The notes: generated by a model not told the origin, from the sequence alone. A stretch of DNA of 64,000 nt from an uncultured Pirellulaceae bacterium (GCA_938083195.1 CALKCK010000020.1:62001-126000); one strand, 5' to 3'; counted from the stretch's first letter, positions 17,440-27,183 are shown. Numbers and translations: made by a program.

Positions 17440-18717
17440 ATGCGAAACGCCACCGTCCAAATCCCACTGTTAATCATTTTAATCTTCTCGTTCAGTGGAG
17501 TGGCGGGGTGCAATCCGCCTCCACCGCGAATGGGAAAAATTGTCGGTAGCTCCATGAGCCCCACCTTACGTGGGACACATTATTCAGTCAGCTGCCCTGG
17601 ATGTGGGATTCAGTTTAATTGCGATCTTGAACAAGCGGATAAACGCACGACAGTCATTTGCCCCAATTGCGGTACCCACGCCCAACGCGACCACTGGAAT
17701 TTAACTGCTGCTGACCCTGTCTCCGTCGTCTCCAATTCAGAAATTCAAAGGTGGGATATCATCGCATTTGAGCGGGACCGCTCCACCGGGTCAGCTTCCA
17801 ATCATGAACTGATGACGAAACGCGTTGTCGGCCTACCAGGGGAATCAATCCGTTTCAAAAATGGAAATATTATCGCTAATCAGAAATTGGTAAGAAAACC
17901 TCTCGAACTCCAAAAACAAATGCGAGTCCTTGTCTGCGATTCGAAATTTCAATCCACTCCCTCGTTGAACTGGATTTTAACGCCTGAGAATAATTGGAAG
18001 TTTGCCAATGGAATCTTTCAGATGCGATCCCCACCCGCCACAGGACAAATGGATTGGTTTAATTTTCACTATCAAAAAAATTACTATCGAACCGACGACA
18101 AAACAGCCGACTCAGTCCTAGAAGATTTTTACGGTTACAACCAATCGTTTAGTCGAAAACTGAACCCAATGGACGAGGTGTTCGTAGAACTCAGCACACA
18201 AATCAGTGGCGGAATTTTAGGTTGGCGATTCGGCAACCAAGACGACCTGTATGAGTTTCAGATCCATGAAGCCTTGTCAGAAATACAAATCTTTCGTAAC
18301 AGACCCGAAACCGGTCCGCTTACGAAACTACACACGGCGGTTATTGCACCCGCCCTGAAAACTAACATGCCAGCGCGGATTGAATTTTCGTCATTCGATC
18401 GAGTTTTGAGAGTTATCGTCAACGGAACTGAGCTTTGGACGCATCGGCTGGACGCTTCCTCAAAAGCTCCCCAAAAAACATTACTTTCCTTTGGAGGAAA
18501 CAGCGCCGCTATAAAAATCGAACGCATTCGAATTTGGAGGGACCTGTATTATTTCGACACTAACCCCACTCAAGACACCCCCAACTCCCCATCAATGACA
18601 ACCAAGGCTGGGTTTTTCGTAATTGGCGACAATGTACCACTGTCCCATGACAGCCGTCATTGGAAACGGCCCGGAGTGGCGATTGAAACGGTGAAAGGGA
18701 AGGTATTCCCCCAATAA
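17440..18717 (+). CDS. Signal peptidase I paralogue predicted to be a lipoprotein, with zinc-ribbon and beta-rich inserts
   Basis: The start is the ATG at 17440 with AGGA 5 nt upstream. The N-terminus is not the usual uncleaved anchor but a lipoprotein-like signal with Cys24 (SGVAGC). The S26 peptidase motifs follow: GSSMSP with nucleophile Ser38, MTKRVVGLPGE with general base Lys127, and VIGDN near the C-terminus. Two parts are inserted in the fold: a zinc ribbon (Cys52/55 and Cys74/77) directly after the Ser motif, and about 220 residues of strand-rich sequence between the Lys and GDN motifs, ending with IRIWRDLYYF. The next gene has the same plan and a shared RDLYY signature, so the two are tandem paralogues. 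It may be a specialised preprotein peptidase. Confidence 0.8.
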   Translation: MRNATVQIPLLIILIFSFSGVAGCNPPPPRMGKIVGSSMSPTLRGTHYSVSCPGCGIQFNCDLEQADKRTTVICPNCGTHAQRDHWNLTAADPVSVVSNSEIQRWDIIAFERDRSTGSASNHELMTKRVVGLPGESIRFKNGNIIANQKLVRKPLELQKQMRVLVCDSKFQSTPSLNWILTPENNWKFANGIFQMRSPPATGQMDWFNFHYQKNYYRTDDKTADSVLEDFYGYNQSFSRKLNPMDEVFVELSTQISGGILGWRFGNQDDLYEFQIHEALSEIQIFRNRPETGPLTKLHTAVIAPALKTNMPARIEFSSFDRVLRVIVNGTELWTHRLDASSKAPQKTLLSFGGNSAAIKIERIRIWRDLYYFDTNPTQDTPNSPSMTTKAGFFVIGDNVPLSHDSRHWKRPGVAIETVKGKVFPQ

Positions 18718-18821
18718 TTTCACGAATTTTGAGCTGGTCATCAACGTAGGCTTAAAACACAATTAAGGTTACAATTTAACTGCTAACGGTAAACCACTCG
18801 AGCCATTTACTACGGAACTCC

Positions 18822-20648
18822 ATGAGCCGACGATCGAAACGAACTAATTCCTTTCCGGACAAGCAACGGGCCAAAATGCCCCCGATTAAGGAAACCATTG
18901 TCGCCGACGAACCATCACGTGGGATTTTCGGTTTCTTTCGTGATTTTGGTGTCCGAGAGACCATCGAGTCGGTCATTATCGCGATCGTTTTGGCTTTGAT
19001 GTTTCGAGCTTACGAGGCCGAAGCCTTTATCATTCCCACCGGGTCGATGGCGCCTTCCCTGCAAGGCCAGCACATGGACCTCGAATGCCAGAACTGCAAG
19101 TTGCGTTATCGCTCTGGTGCAAGTAAGGAAAATTCCGAAACCAACCCAAAACAATTTGTCGATAGTACTTACTGCCCAATCTGTCAGTACAAAACGAAGG
19201 TCTACAACACAAAAGAGCCGGATCATAAATCAAACAATGGAGACCGGATCTTAGTCAACAAGTTCGTCTATGACTTCAGCGAACCAGAACGTTACGACGT
19301 TATCGTTTTCAAAAACCCAAACGATGGCAAACAAAACTACATCAAGCGCCTGATTGGATTACCGGGGGATAATCTCCTGATCGAAAACGGTGACATCTAT
19401 GTTATGGATGAAGTTGATGGCAAATTCGAAAAATCAATAACTCGCAAACCGCCGAAAAAATTGCAAAATGTTCTCCAGGCAATCGACGACACAAACCACA
19501 TTGGTGAATTCTTAACTGATGTCGAATGGCCCTCTCGTTGGCAACCCTTTGACGGTTCGAAGCAATGGACTATTGACAATGCGGGGGAAAACCCTGTGTT
19601 TCGTTCCGCTGCACAACCCGATCCCCACTGGTTGCGGTATCGCCATTACCAACCATTGAAGAACGAGTGGAGTACGATCAGTTCTGGAATATTGCCAACT
19701 CGCTTCCGAAACAACAAACTTCCACCGGGGAGACTTATCGGGGATCAGTACGGGTACAACGACGGTGTCTATCAAAACAATGAAGCACTCGTCAACACTC
19801 AAAACCTCGGACTGCATTGGGTAGGCGACCTTGGACTAGAATTTTGGGTCGACATCAAATCTGCCGACGGCACGCTCATGTTTGACGTGGTGGAAGGCGG
19901 CGTGCACTTCGTCTGCGAAATCGACATCGCCACAGGCAAAGCCACCCTGACAGCCCAAGACGAGGCGTCTAAAGCGAAAGTGACTTTTGAAGACGCCAAT
20001 GGCAAACCGGTTGAAAACCCAACAGGTACGACAAAAGTTAATGGCGCAGGTTCTTATCACATCATGTATGTGAATGCGGACGACCGTCTGAATCTTTGGG
20101 TAGACAATAAGTATGTTGAATTTGACGCGGCAGCATTTACTCGAGATGGAATTCCGATTCCTACCTACTCATCTGAGGATCCAGGGGACGCTGAACCCGC
20201 AGGGATCGCTTCAAAGAATGCTGAAGTTGAGATCACTCGAATTAAGGTTTTACGAGACCTATATTATACCTCGGTCAAAGGGCAGGGCATGCTCGGTAGT
20301 CAAGTCTCGACAGAAAATGAAACTGGCGAGAGTATCTCGATCATCGAAGCGTATCACCGCGATCCTGAATCGTGGAGTACAGACGGAGCAGAAGAGTTTT
20401 TCACGGCAAAAAAAGGCCAGACAGAACCAATGTTCCGACTCGAAAAAGGAGCGACACCAGACAAGGACCAATTCCTACCCATGGGAGATAACAGTCCTCG
20501 CAGCCTCGACGGTCGTGTCTGGGACGGAGAAAAATTCGTTGAACGAGACATGCTTATTGGCCGTGCGATGATGATCTATTGGCCCCACACGCTAAACAAA
20601 CCAATTAAATACTTCCCAAATTTCCAGCGAATGGGATTTATTAAATAA
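18822..20648 (+). CDS. lepB: Signal peptidase I with large inserted domain
   Basis: This enzyme cleaves signal peptides from exported proteins at the outer face of the cytoplasmic membrane. The 608-residue product is about twice the usual length. A membrane anchor lies near residues 46-62, followed by PTGSMAPSL with nucleophile Ser75, NYIKRLIGLPGD with Lys175, and MGDNSPRS near residues 554-560. A four-Cys ribbon (CxxC in ECQNCK and CPICQ, residues about 89-121) sits after the Ser motif. About 330 residues are inserted before the GDN motif, strand-rich and ending ITRIKVLRDLYYT, homologous by eye to the insert in the preceding paralogue. I take this copy as the main signal peptidase because it keeps the membrane anchor. 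Confidence 0.88.
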   Translation: MSRRSKRTNSFPDKQRAKMPPIKETIVADEPSRGIFGFFRDFGVRETIESVIIAIVLALMFRAYEAEAFIIPTGSMAPSLQGQHMDLECQNCKLRYRSGASKENSETNPKQFVDSTYCPICQYKTKVYNTKEPDHKSNNGDRILVNKFVYDFSEPERYDVIVFKNPNDGKQNYIKRLIGLPGDNLLIENGDIYVMDEVDGKFEKSITRKPPKKLQNVLQAIDDTNHIGEFLTDVEWPSRWQPFDGSKQWTIDNAGENPVFRSAAQPDPHWLRYRHYQPLKNEWSTISSGILPTRFRNNKLPPGRLIGDQYGYNDGVYQNNEALVNTQNLGLHWVGDLGLEFWVDIKSADGTLMFDVVEGGVHFVCEIDIATGKATLTAQDEASKAKVTFEDANGKPVENPTGTTKVNGAGSYHIMYVNADDRLNLWVDNKYVEFDAAAFTRDGIPIPTYSSEDPGDAEPAGIASKNAEVEITRIKVLRDLYYTSVKGQGMLGSQVSTENETGESISIIEAYHRDPESWSTDGAEEFFTAKKGQTEPMFRLEKGATPDKDQFLPMGDNSPRSLDGRVWDGEKFVERDMLIGRAMMIYWPHTLNKPIKYFPNFQRMGFIK

Positions 20649-20735
20649 ACACAGGAGCTTCACGCTGCGGTTCTGCGACATAGATCGCCAACACGCACCC
20701 CATGGAGTCCATTCCAAGTTTCACGGAGGAACGAA

Positions 20736-21827
20736 ATGCCAATACTTGAAGCAGAAGGCTTGGTGAAAATTTATGGCCGTCGCCGAGTGGTAGACGGTGT
20801 CTCACTGCAGGTTGATCCTGGTGAAATTGTTGGACTCTTAGGTCCCAATGGAGCCGGTAAAACGACCTCATTTAAGATGATGTGTGGGCTGGCTCGCCCT
20901 GACAGTGGGAAGGTTTTCCTACAGGGTTCCGATGTCACTCAGTGGCCCCTTCATGAACGAAGCCGGAGTGGAGGCATGGGCTACCTGCCGCAGCAGGCCA
21001 GTGTTTTTGGAAAACTCTCAGTTGAGAAAAACTTAAAAGGGGTCATGCAGCTGCTGGGGTTTAGCCGAAAGCAACAAAAAAACCGAACCGAAGAATTACT
21101 GGATCAATTCAAGATTGGCCACATCCGTAAAACTCGCGCAGGAAAACTATCAGGAGGAGAACGTCGACGATTAGAGATCGCCCGATGTCTAGTTTCCGAA
21201 CCTAAGATCATTATGCTGGACGAACCCTTTGCTGGAATTGATCCAGTCACCGTTCAGAGCATTCAAATAATAATCAAATCACTCGCAACCGATGGAATCG
21301 CAGTTTTGATAACCGACCATGCAGCCCGCGAGATCTTACAGATTACCGACCGCACGTATGTCGTCAGTGAAGGACAAGTCCTGTGCAGCGGAAGCCAAGA
21401 GGAAATTCTCTCCAATCCACAAGTGAGAGAGAAATATCTTGGCGACATTGAAATACAAACTTCGCCTCTCTCCCCAACCGATGCCGCCCGAATTCCATCA
21501 AATCAAAAGGCATCAAATCAAAAGGCATTAAAAATTAACGGAGAAAATTTGGAGATCACTTCTACCACTATCCCTAGAAGCGAAAACACCCAATCGAGCC
21601 ACCCTGAGACTAGTCAAAATCCACCGCCAAAATTTCTTCAACGAAATCACTACCTCGAGGGACTTGACCCTGCGGAGCAAGAAGTGGTTGCAGCCCTCAA
21701 TGCAGCTGGCCGTGACGCCCCTAACGGGAACGAGCGAAGTTCCAATAGGCCCAAGATCGTCTTCGCGGACGCAAAGAAACCGCCGAAAGAAAAAAAGGCT
21801 TTTTTCAAGTCGAACGATCTGGATTAG
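20736..21827 (+). CDS. lptB: LptB-like ABC transporter ATPase with a C-terminal extension
   Basis: LptB powers extraction of lipopolysaccharide from the inner membrane by LptFG. Residues 1-240 match the family: Walker A GPNGAGKTT, Q-loop YLPQQASVF, signature LSGGERRR, Walker B IIMLDEP followed by AGIDP, and the switch His in LITDHAARE. A GGAGGAACGAA ribosome site precedes the ATG. The protein is 363 residues, about 120 longer than usual. The extra tail is hydrophilic, contains a SNQKA duplication, and ends with Lys-rich sequence. No lptA, lptC or lptFG is adjacent. It follows lepB after 87 bp in the same direction. Confidence 0.85.
   Translation: MPILEAEGLVKIYGRRRVVDGVSLQVDPGEIVGLLGPNGAGKTTSFKMMCGLARPDSGKVFLQGSDVTQWPLHERSRSGGMGYLPQQASVFGKLSVEKNLKGVMQLLGFSRKQQKNRTEELLDQFKIGHIRKTRAGKLSGGERRRLEIARCLVSEPKIIMLDEPFAGIDPVTVQSIQIIIKSLATDGIAVLITDHAAREILQITDRTYVVSEGQVLCSGSQEEILSNPQVREKYLGDIEIQTSPLSPTDAARIPSNQKASNQKALKINGENLEITSTTIPRSENTQSSHPETSQNPPPKFLQRNHYLEGLDPAEQEVVAALNAAGRDAPNGNERSSNRPKIVFADAKKPPKEKKAFFKSNDLD
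21496..21525. repeat. 15-bp exact tandem duplication in the lptB tail
   Basis: The unit CATCAAATCAAAAGG occurs at 21496-21510 and again at 21511-21525. It is in frame and creates the SNQKASNQKA peptide in the C-terminal extension. Confidence 0.9.
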
Positions 21828-21867
21828 GCGCTTTTTGCATTGCTATACCCCGAATTAGATTCCCTAA

Positions 21868-22995
21868 TCAATTCGTCTGGGTGAGCTTCTGCGTTTCCGA
21901 TTTAAGCTGGCCGCAAGCGGCTAATATATCCCTTCCGCGGGGCGTTCGAATCGGAGCAGGCAGCCCCTTGGAATTTAGATAGCCGGCGAACTTCTCAATT
22001 GTTTTCCAATCCGAGCACTCATACTGAGTGCCAGGCCATGGATTGAATGGAATCAAATTTATCTTGGCTGGGATTCCTTCCAACAACTCAACCAATTCAC
22101 GCCCGTCTCGCAGGCTATCGTTAATACCTTTGAGCATAACATACTCAAACGTAATCCGGCGGGCATTGGATAGCCCTGGATAATCCCGGCAGGCGGCCAT
22201 CAATTTCTCGAGAGGATACTTTCCGTTAATCGGCACTAATTCGTTTCGCAATTCATCACGTGTCGCGTGCAGTGAAATTGCCAACATGACTTTGATCTCT
22301 TCACCAGTTCGATAAATTCCAGGCACGACGCCGGAAGTCGACAAAGTAATTCGCCGACGAGAGAAACAAAGGCCGTCACCATCCAACGCGATCAGCAACG
22401 CACTTTTGACGTTCTCAAAATTAAACAGTGGCTCTCCCATCCCCATCATCACAATGTTGGAAATTTTCCGTCCTTCCAACGGCGCAATCATTCCGGGAAC
22501 CGGCTCCATTCCAACGAAATCCGCGAGCCGATGCCGAGCGAGCATGATCTGGCCAAGAATTTCATCAGCGTGAAGATTACGAACCATTTTTTGGGTACCA
22601 GTGTGACAAAACGTGCAGGTCAAAGAACAACCAACCTGGCTCGAAACACATAAAGTACCGCGATCTGTTTCTGGAATATAAACGGTTTCAATTTCTACCG
22701 GTGCGCCGGCTCCGCGCGGCAGAAATCGCAATAACCATTTCCGCGTGCCATCTTTCGAAACCTGCTCTTCGACAATTTCAGGATGCGTGATTGAATAAAA
22801 TTCATTGAGCTTGGACCTAAGATCTTTGCCAAGATTAAGCATCTCATCAAAATCGTGAACGCCACGGACATAAAGCCAATGCCAAATTTGATGGACTCGC
22901 ATTTTCGCTTGATTTTCGGGGACACCAATCGCCTGGAGCTCTTCCTTAAGCTGGTCACGGCTCAAGCCAATCAACAGTTTTTTCTGATCTTCCAT
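21868..22995 (-). CDS. rlmN: 23S rRNA (adenine-C2)-methyltransferase RlmN
   Basis: RlmN is a radical SAM enzyme that methylates C2 of A2503 in 23S rRNA and A37 in some tRNAs. The 375-residue protein has the cluster motif CxxxCxxC at Cys123, Cys127 and Cys130 ([11 protein letters not shown]). It also has Cys116 just before it and a C-terminal Cys361 in [10 protein letters not shown], matching the methyl-accepting and resolving cysteines of the family. The GMGEPLFN and [10 protein letters not shown] segments are canonical. It converges with lptB. Confidence 0.96.
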   Translation of the reverse strand: MEDQKKLLIGLSRDQLKEELQAIGVPENQAKMRVHQIWHWLYVRGVHDFDEMLNLGKDLRSKLNEFYSITHPEIVEEQVSKDGTRKWLLRFLPRGAGAPVEIETVYIPETDRGTLCVSSQVGCSLTCTFCHTGTQKMVRNLHADEILGQIMLARHRLADFVGMEPVPGMIAPLEGRKISNIVMMGMGEPLFNFENVKSALLIALDGDGLCFSRRRITLSTSGVVPGIYRTGEEIKVMLAISLHATRDELRNELVPINGKYPLEKLMAACRDYPGLSNARRITFEYVMLKGINDSLRDGRELVELLEGIPAKINLIPFNPWPGTQYECSDWKTIEKFAGYLNSKGLPAPIRTPRGRDILAACGQLKSETQKLTQTN

Positions 22996-23062
22996 TTCCC
23001 ATCAATCAATTCTTGAGACATTCAAAACGTGTCTCGAAAACACGATTTGCTATGCATGAACT

Positions 23063-23089
23063 GGGCGGGTCCTCATCGAGAACCCGCCC
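23063..23089 (-). terminator. Strong GC-rich hairpin after the ThuA-like gene
   Basis: Arms GGGCGGGT (23063-23070) and ACCCGCCC (23082-23089) pair perfectly, and CTC/GAG pair further inside. It lies about 50 bp past the stop of the minus-strand gene at 23140. There is no clear T run, so it may also act as an mRNA 3'-end stabiliser. Confidence 0.6.
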
Positions 23090-23139
23090 TCTAATCGTAA
23101 ACCACCAAATTCTTCTCACGAACCAAATCGGACGCTGAA

Positions 23140-24216
23140 TCACTTATTGACCAAATTGTAGTCCGCAGGCTTCTTTCCCTTTTCGAAGGTTCCGAAACCG
23201 AAGGCCGTTGGCCTGTACTCATCAACGTAATTCACATTCGCCTTTTCGGGAATATCTTTTTCCATTCCAACACACCAAAAACTTGCATTGACAATCAACC
23301 GACGAAGTCCTTCGCTTTCAAAATCGGTAGACGCCCCCATCGTCGTACAAAATATTCTTGATTTACCCCCAGATTTGCTTGGATGCGACTGAACCCACGC
23401 AATTGGCATCATCGGGTCGTTTTTTGAACCTTCTACGGGTTTTGCATCGGGAGTCATTCCCGCCAACACGGCCCCATCTAAAAGAACCGTAGCCGTTTTG
23501 GGCAGGTTACGGATTCCATAAACATCCGATGGCCCCCATACATCAGTCACTCCCTTAAGAATGGGATTGGACTGGTTAGCCTCTACGATCACTCCACGAC
23601 AGCTTTCAGATTTATGACGCCCATGATGGTTGATCCAGGTATCTCCAAGTATCTGTTGACCAAAGCCACCTTTCCACTCTTTCGAGTTAAATCCATATTG
23701 CGTGTATGAACTTTTCGAATCCCCACCGAAATTGAAAGCATGAGTTGAGGTGCGCGTCCCAATGATCGGTTTCCCGGCTTCCACGTAATCCACAAAATGC
23801 TTCATTTGCTCATCTGGAAGATTGCGAAACCGGAGGCCCAATATCAGCAGGTCAGCCGAATCAATCATTTCCATCCCTGGTATATTCTTTTGGTAAGAAG
23901 GAACAATCTCACCGGACTTAGGATCAATCGGAAAAAGGACAGTACACTTGAAACCAAAGCGTACTGCGAGTATTTTCCCCAGCATCGGCATCGCCTGCTC
24001 GCTTCGATATTCATCATCGCCGGCGATCAAAACAATGTGTTTCCCGTTCCCCGGTCCTTCAAAACCATCATATTGACACCACAATTGCTTCGTTGCGGTG
24101 CCGCTCCGGCTAAATTCATTTTCCATCGCTTGAACTTGTGTCTGATTTGAAAACGCTAAAAAACACATGACCGCCAAAGTGAAAACTCCCGGTGCTCGTC
24201 TTAAAAGGTAGTTCAT
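23140..24216 (-). CDS. Exported ThuA-like domain protein
   Basis: The 358-residue product has a signal peptide (FTLAVMCFLAFSNQTQVQA). The mature part has a class I glutamine amidotransferase-like fold of the ThuA type: HIVLIAGDDEYRSEQAMPML, then MIDSADLLILGLRFRNLPDEQMKHFVDYVEAGKP in the usual order. ThuA-like proteins are tied to carbohydrate use, but their reaction is not settled. The start lies 2 nt after the stop of the sulfatase gene, so the two are translationally coupled and probably act together outside the cytoplasm. Confidence 0.8.
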   Translation of the reverse strand: MNYLLRRAPGVFTLAVMCFLAFSNQTQVQAMENEFSRSGTATKQLWCQYDGFEGPGNGKHIVLIAGDDEYRSEQAMPMLGKILAVRFGFKCTVLFPIDPKSGEIVPSYQKNIPGMEMIDSADLLILGLRFRNLPDEQMKHFVDYVEAGKPIIGTRTSTHAFNFGGDSKSSYTQYGFNSKEWKGGFGQQILGDTWINHHGRHKSESCRGVIVEANQSNPILKGVTDVWGPSDVYGIRNLPKTATVLLDGAVLAGMTPDAKPVEGSKNDPMMPIAWVQSHPSKSGGKSRIFCTTMGASTDFESEGLRRLIVNASFWCVGMEKDIPEKANVNYVDEYRPTAFGFGTFEKGKKPADYNLVNK

Positions 24217-24218
24217 TT

Positions 24219-25790
24219 TCAGTCCTTATCTTGCCCTTGTTTGAAATCTGGTATGGGATTCTCTTCGCCTAAAATTAACGCAAACTCGTTCTCTAATTGC
24301 AAAACTTTTTTGGGGTTTTCTTTCAAAAGGTCTCGCTCTTCTTCAGGATCACTAGAAAGATTGTACAACTGAAATGGTCGCTGAAACGGCTTTCCTTTTG
24401 GCAATTCACGTCCGCCGGATCCATTTCCAAAGATCAACTTCCAGTTACCCTCCCGAACCGCAAAAATACCTGCGGCTGAATGATGGATCACTGCCCTCTC
24501 ACGATGATACACACGATCAGGCAAAGCAAGCGCCGACGGTAAAAAAGAAAAACTATCTTCCGAATGAGTTGCGTCGACAACGACTCCGGCCGCCTCGCAA
24601 ACAGTAGCGAGAATGTCAGTAAGGCATACTACGCTAGAGTTGCTGACTCCCGATTTAATTTTCCCTGGCCATCGAATAAGGAGAGGAACTCGATGTCCCG
24701 CTTCGTAAATATCTGCTTTCGTCCCGCGAAAGATCCCGTTAGCTTGATGATGACTCGACGAATAACCTTGAACGGTTTCGTCATCCACATGATCTAGAAC
24801 AGAGGCATCCTCCGGCAATCGCTTCATGAAAGATCCATTATCACTGGTGATTAACAAGAGCGTATTCTCAGCCACACCAGCTTGATCCAAAGCGTCGACA
24901 ATTCCTCCCACCGTCCAATCAACCTGAGCTACAAAATCTCCATAAGGGCCAAGACCTGTTTTACCTTGAAATTGTTCCATCGGAATAACGGGTTTGTGGG
25001 GAGCCGGCAGTGGAAAATAAAGAAAAAAGGGCTTTCCCCCTCTCGCGCTTTGCCGAATAAAATCGCCAGCTTTTTCCAGCAAGTGACTGAGGCTGGCCTC
25101 GTGATCAAAATCATCGCTTACTTCGCCTCGGCGTAAATATTGAGGGAACCCACGTTTCTCGATCATGCTCTTCGGCAACGCTGTAACCTTGCCGTTTTCT
25201 AAATACACGTAAGGACTCATGTCTAACGAAGCAGGAATAATATAAGAGTAATCAAATCCATGCTCACGAGGACCATCATCTACAGCTTGGCCAAAGTCTA
25301 CCCAAGCATCGTCAGCCTTTTTAAAATGGCCAGCGTTTGGAGAACGCCCTGATTTGCTTTGCCATCCTAAACCAAGGTGCCACTTACCAATGCAGGCAGT
25401 TGTATACCCTGCCGAGCGCAAAAGGCTGGCGACGGTCGGCTGTGCCTTCTCAATCAACGGTTCAGAGTAACCATTCAAAACTCCTTTTTTCAAACGGGTT
25501 CGCCACGCGTACCTGCCACACAACAATCCGTAACGTGTTGGCGTACAAACACTCGAACCCGTATGCGCGTCGGTAAATCTCATCCCCTCGCGGGCCAAGC
25601 GATTGAAAGCTGGTGTCGGAATCTTGGAAGAGGAATTGTTTGGCTCGATATCACCGAACCCCAAATCGTCCGCCAACACCAAAACAACATTGGGTCGCTG
25701 AGGAGCCGTGTCTAATTCTGACGATACCGCAGGCACCTGCAACCCAATAAGTATCGGCAGGATCACCAACAGCTTGGAATACTCTCTCAT
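24219..25790 (-). CDS. Exported arylsulfatase-type sulfatase
   Basis: The 523-residue enzyme has a signal peptide (LLVILPILIGLQVPAVSS) and the family S1 sulfatase core. The metal ligands Asp41/Asp42 are in VLADDLGFGD. The formylglycine motif CTPTR has Cys82 as the residue converted to formylglycine by a maturase; the following GLLCGRYAWRTR is canonical. GKWHLG and the C-terminal RVPLLIRWPGK and SDPEEERDL segments also fit. It likely removes sulfate from an algal polysaccharide or other ester. No maturase gene is nearby. It is the first gene of an operon with the ThuA-like gene. Confidence 0.93.
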   Translation of the reverse strand: MREYSKLLVILPILIGLQVPAVSSELDTAPQRPNVVLVLADDLGFGDIEPNNSSSKIPTPAFNRLAREGMRFTDAHTGSSVCTPTRYGLLCGRYAWRTRLKKGVLNGYSEPLIEKAQPTVASLLRSAGYTTACIGKWHLGLGWQSKSGRSPNAGHFKKADDAWVDFGQAVDDGPREHGFDYSYIIPASLDMSPYVYLENGKVTALPKSMIEKRGFPQYLRRGEVSDDFDHEASLSHLLEKAGDFIRQSARGGKPFFLYFPLPAPHKPVIPMEQFQGKTGLGPYGDFVAQVDWTVGGIVDALDQAGVAENTLLLITSDNGSFMKRLPEDASVLDHVDDETVQGYSSSHHQANGIFRGTKADIYEAGHRVPLLIRWPGKIKSGVSNSSVVCLTDILATVCEAAGVVVDATHSEDSFSFLPSALALPDRVYHRERAVIHHSAAGIFAVREGNWKLIFGNGSGGRELPKGKPFQRPFQLYNLSSDPEEERDLLKENPKKVLQLENEFALILGEENPIPDFKQGQDKD

Positions 25791-25885
25791 GAAAGGAGCC
25801 TCATCTTCGCCTTAAATTTTTCCATTCGAAAACCACCTACGACAATGAAGCTTCCCGCATCCGCACGAGGACTCACTGGGAGTGA

Positions 25886-26422
25886 CTAGTTGACGTCGAT
25901 TAAACTGAAGACCGGGTACTTATCTAGTTTCTTGAGTCCTTCAAGAAATTGCAGATGAATCAAAAATGCACAACCAGCCACTTTGCCTCCGCAAGCTTCA
26001 ATCATCTCGCAACATGCCTGAACCGTCCCACCAGTTGCCAGCAAATCATCAATGACCAAGACATTCTGCCCTTCTTGAATGCCGTCGACATGCATTTCCA
26101 GGGTATCCGATCCATATTCGAGATCGTAGCTGTAACTGTGTTTCTCAAATGGCAGTTTCCCGGGCTTTCTAATTGGCACCATTCCGACGCCCAGTCGCAT
26201 CGCCAGTGGCACAGCGAACAAGAACCCACGCGCTTCAGCGGCGGCAATCACATCAATCTTCTCGTCTTGATACTTCTCCACAAACTGATCAATGCATTCG
26301 GTTAAGGCAGCGTGGCTACCCAACAGTGGAGTAATGTCCTTAAACGTAATTCCCGGCTTAGGGAAATCTGGAACGTCGCGGATAAAGTCAACTAGATTGG
26401 TCGAATTTGAGGTTTGCGTCAT
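25886..26422 (-). CDS. apt: Adenine phosphoribosyltransferase
   Basis: Apt converts adenine and PRPP to AMP in purine salvage. The 178-residue length is standard. The PRPP-binding loop VLVIDDLLATGGT is present, together with the N-terminal IRDVPDFPKPGITFKDITPL and the AAEARGFLF segment that holds the purine. It is separated by 95 bp from the sulfatase gene and probably transcribed on its own. Confidence 0.96.
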   Translation of the reverse strand: MTQTSNSTNLVDFIRDVPDFPKPGITFKDITPLLGSHAALTECIDQFVEKYQDEKIDVIAAAEARGFLFAVPLAMRLGVGMVPIRKPGKLPFEKHSYSYDLEYGSDTLEMHVDGIQEGQNVLVIDDLLATGGTVQACCEMIEACGGKVAGCAFLIHLQFLEGLKKLDKYPVFSLIDVN

Positions 26423-26733
26423 CAGGCTCTCAACTAATTCTTATGTACTAAAACAAAACGGGTATCATCAGATCGTTGTTCTTTTCAACGGTGTTCTATT
26501 ATATCCCCAAAACCAAAATGGCACTACCACTTGATGTACTCGGGCATTTCGCCCCGTTCCACCGCTCACCTGTTGTTCCGTCTTATTTCATCGAAATCGA
26601 ACCAGAAAATTAACCTTCAACTTTCAAAGGAGTGGTCTGGTTTATCTTCCGCACCAGATCCGGACGTCACGTAGCCTAAAAACTTCATGGAAGGTAGACT
26701 GACTCAGATCAAGCAGGCATTTGGAACAAGACC
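26423..26733. other. Divergent intergenic region between apt and the YbaN-like gene
   Basis: This 311-bp stretch has one modest hairpin, GGTCTGGT / ACCAGATC (26634-26641 and 26653-26660, one G-T pair, 11-nt loop), upstream of the plus-strand gene. Nothing else is recognised. Confidence 0.4.
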
Positions 26734-27159
26734 GTGGCCAACTCAAAACTCAAACGTTACACCCACGCCACGATTGGACTTTTGTTTGTCGTCGTGGCGG
26801 CGGTCGGTGCTGTGCTGCCAGGGATCCCCACCGTTGGCCCGCTGATGCTGGCGTCTTTCTTTCTACTGAAAAGTTCCCCAGCACTAGAAAAACGATTGGT
26901 ACGCAATCGTTTTTTTGCAAAATACCTGGCCTACATCGACGGCACCACTCCCATGACCAATCGGATGCGAATCTCATCGATCCTGATGATGTGGTTAAGC
27001 ATCTCGATTAGTGCGACCATCTCAATGCTAACTGGAGATATCAAGTTTTGGCTAATTGGAATTTTGGTAATCGCAGGCTTGATCGGCACTGTATTCATTT
27101 GGCGATACCGACGAAGTGCGTTGACCGCTCCAGCCAACAACCAGCGTGACTCCGATTAA
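26734..27159 (+). CDS. YbaN/DUF454 family membrane protein
   Basis: The 141-residue product, starting at GTG 26734, matches the DUF454 (YbaN) pattern. It has an N-terminal hydrophobic segment with the signature AAVGAVLPGIPTVGPLMLASFFLLKSSP, a soluble loop (RNRFFAKYLAYIDG), then two more membrane segments near residues 78-95 and 100-125, ending in a basic tail. The family function is unknown. It is convergent with smc. Confidence 0.85.
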   Translation: MANSKLKRYTHATIGLLFVVVAAVGAVLPGIPTVGPLMLASFFLLKSSPALEKRLVRNRFFAKYLAYIDGTTPMTNRMRISSILMMWLSISISATISMLTGDIKFWLIGILVIAGLIGTVFIWRYRRSALTAPANNQRDSD

Positions 27160-27183
27160 CTGCTTAATTCACAGGCTCAGAGG

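Noticed and set aside
22738..22756. Reverse-strand TGGCACGCGG resembling a sigma-54 element within rlmN
   Set aside because: The -12 GC is missing at the required 10-nt spacing and it lies inside a coding region.
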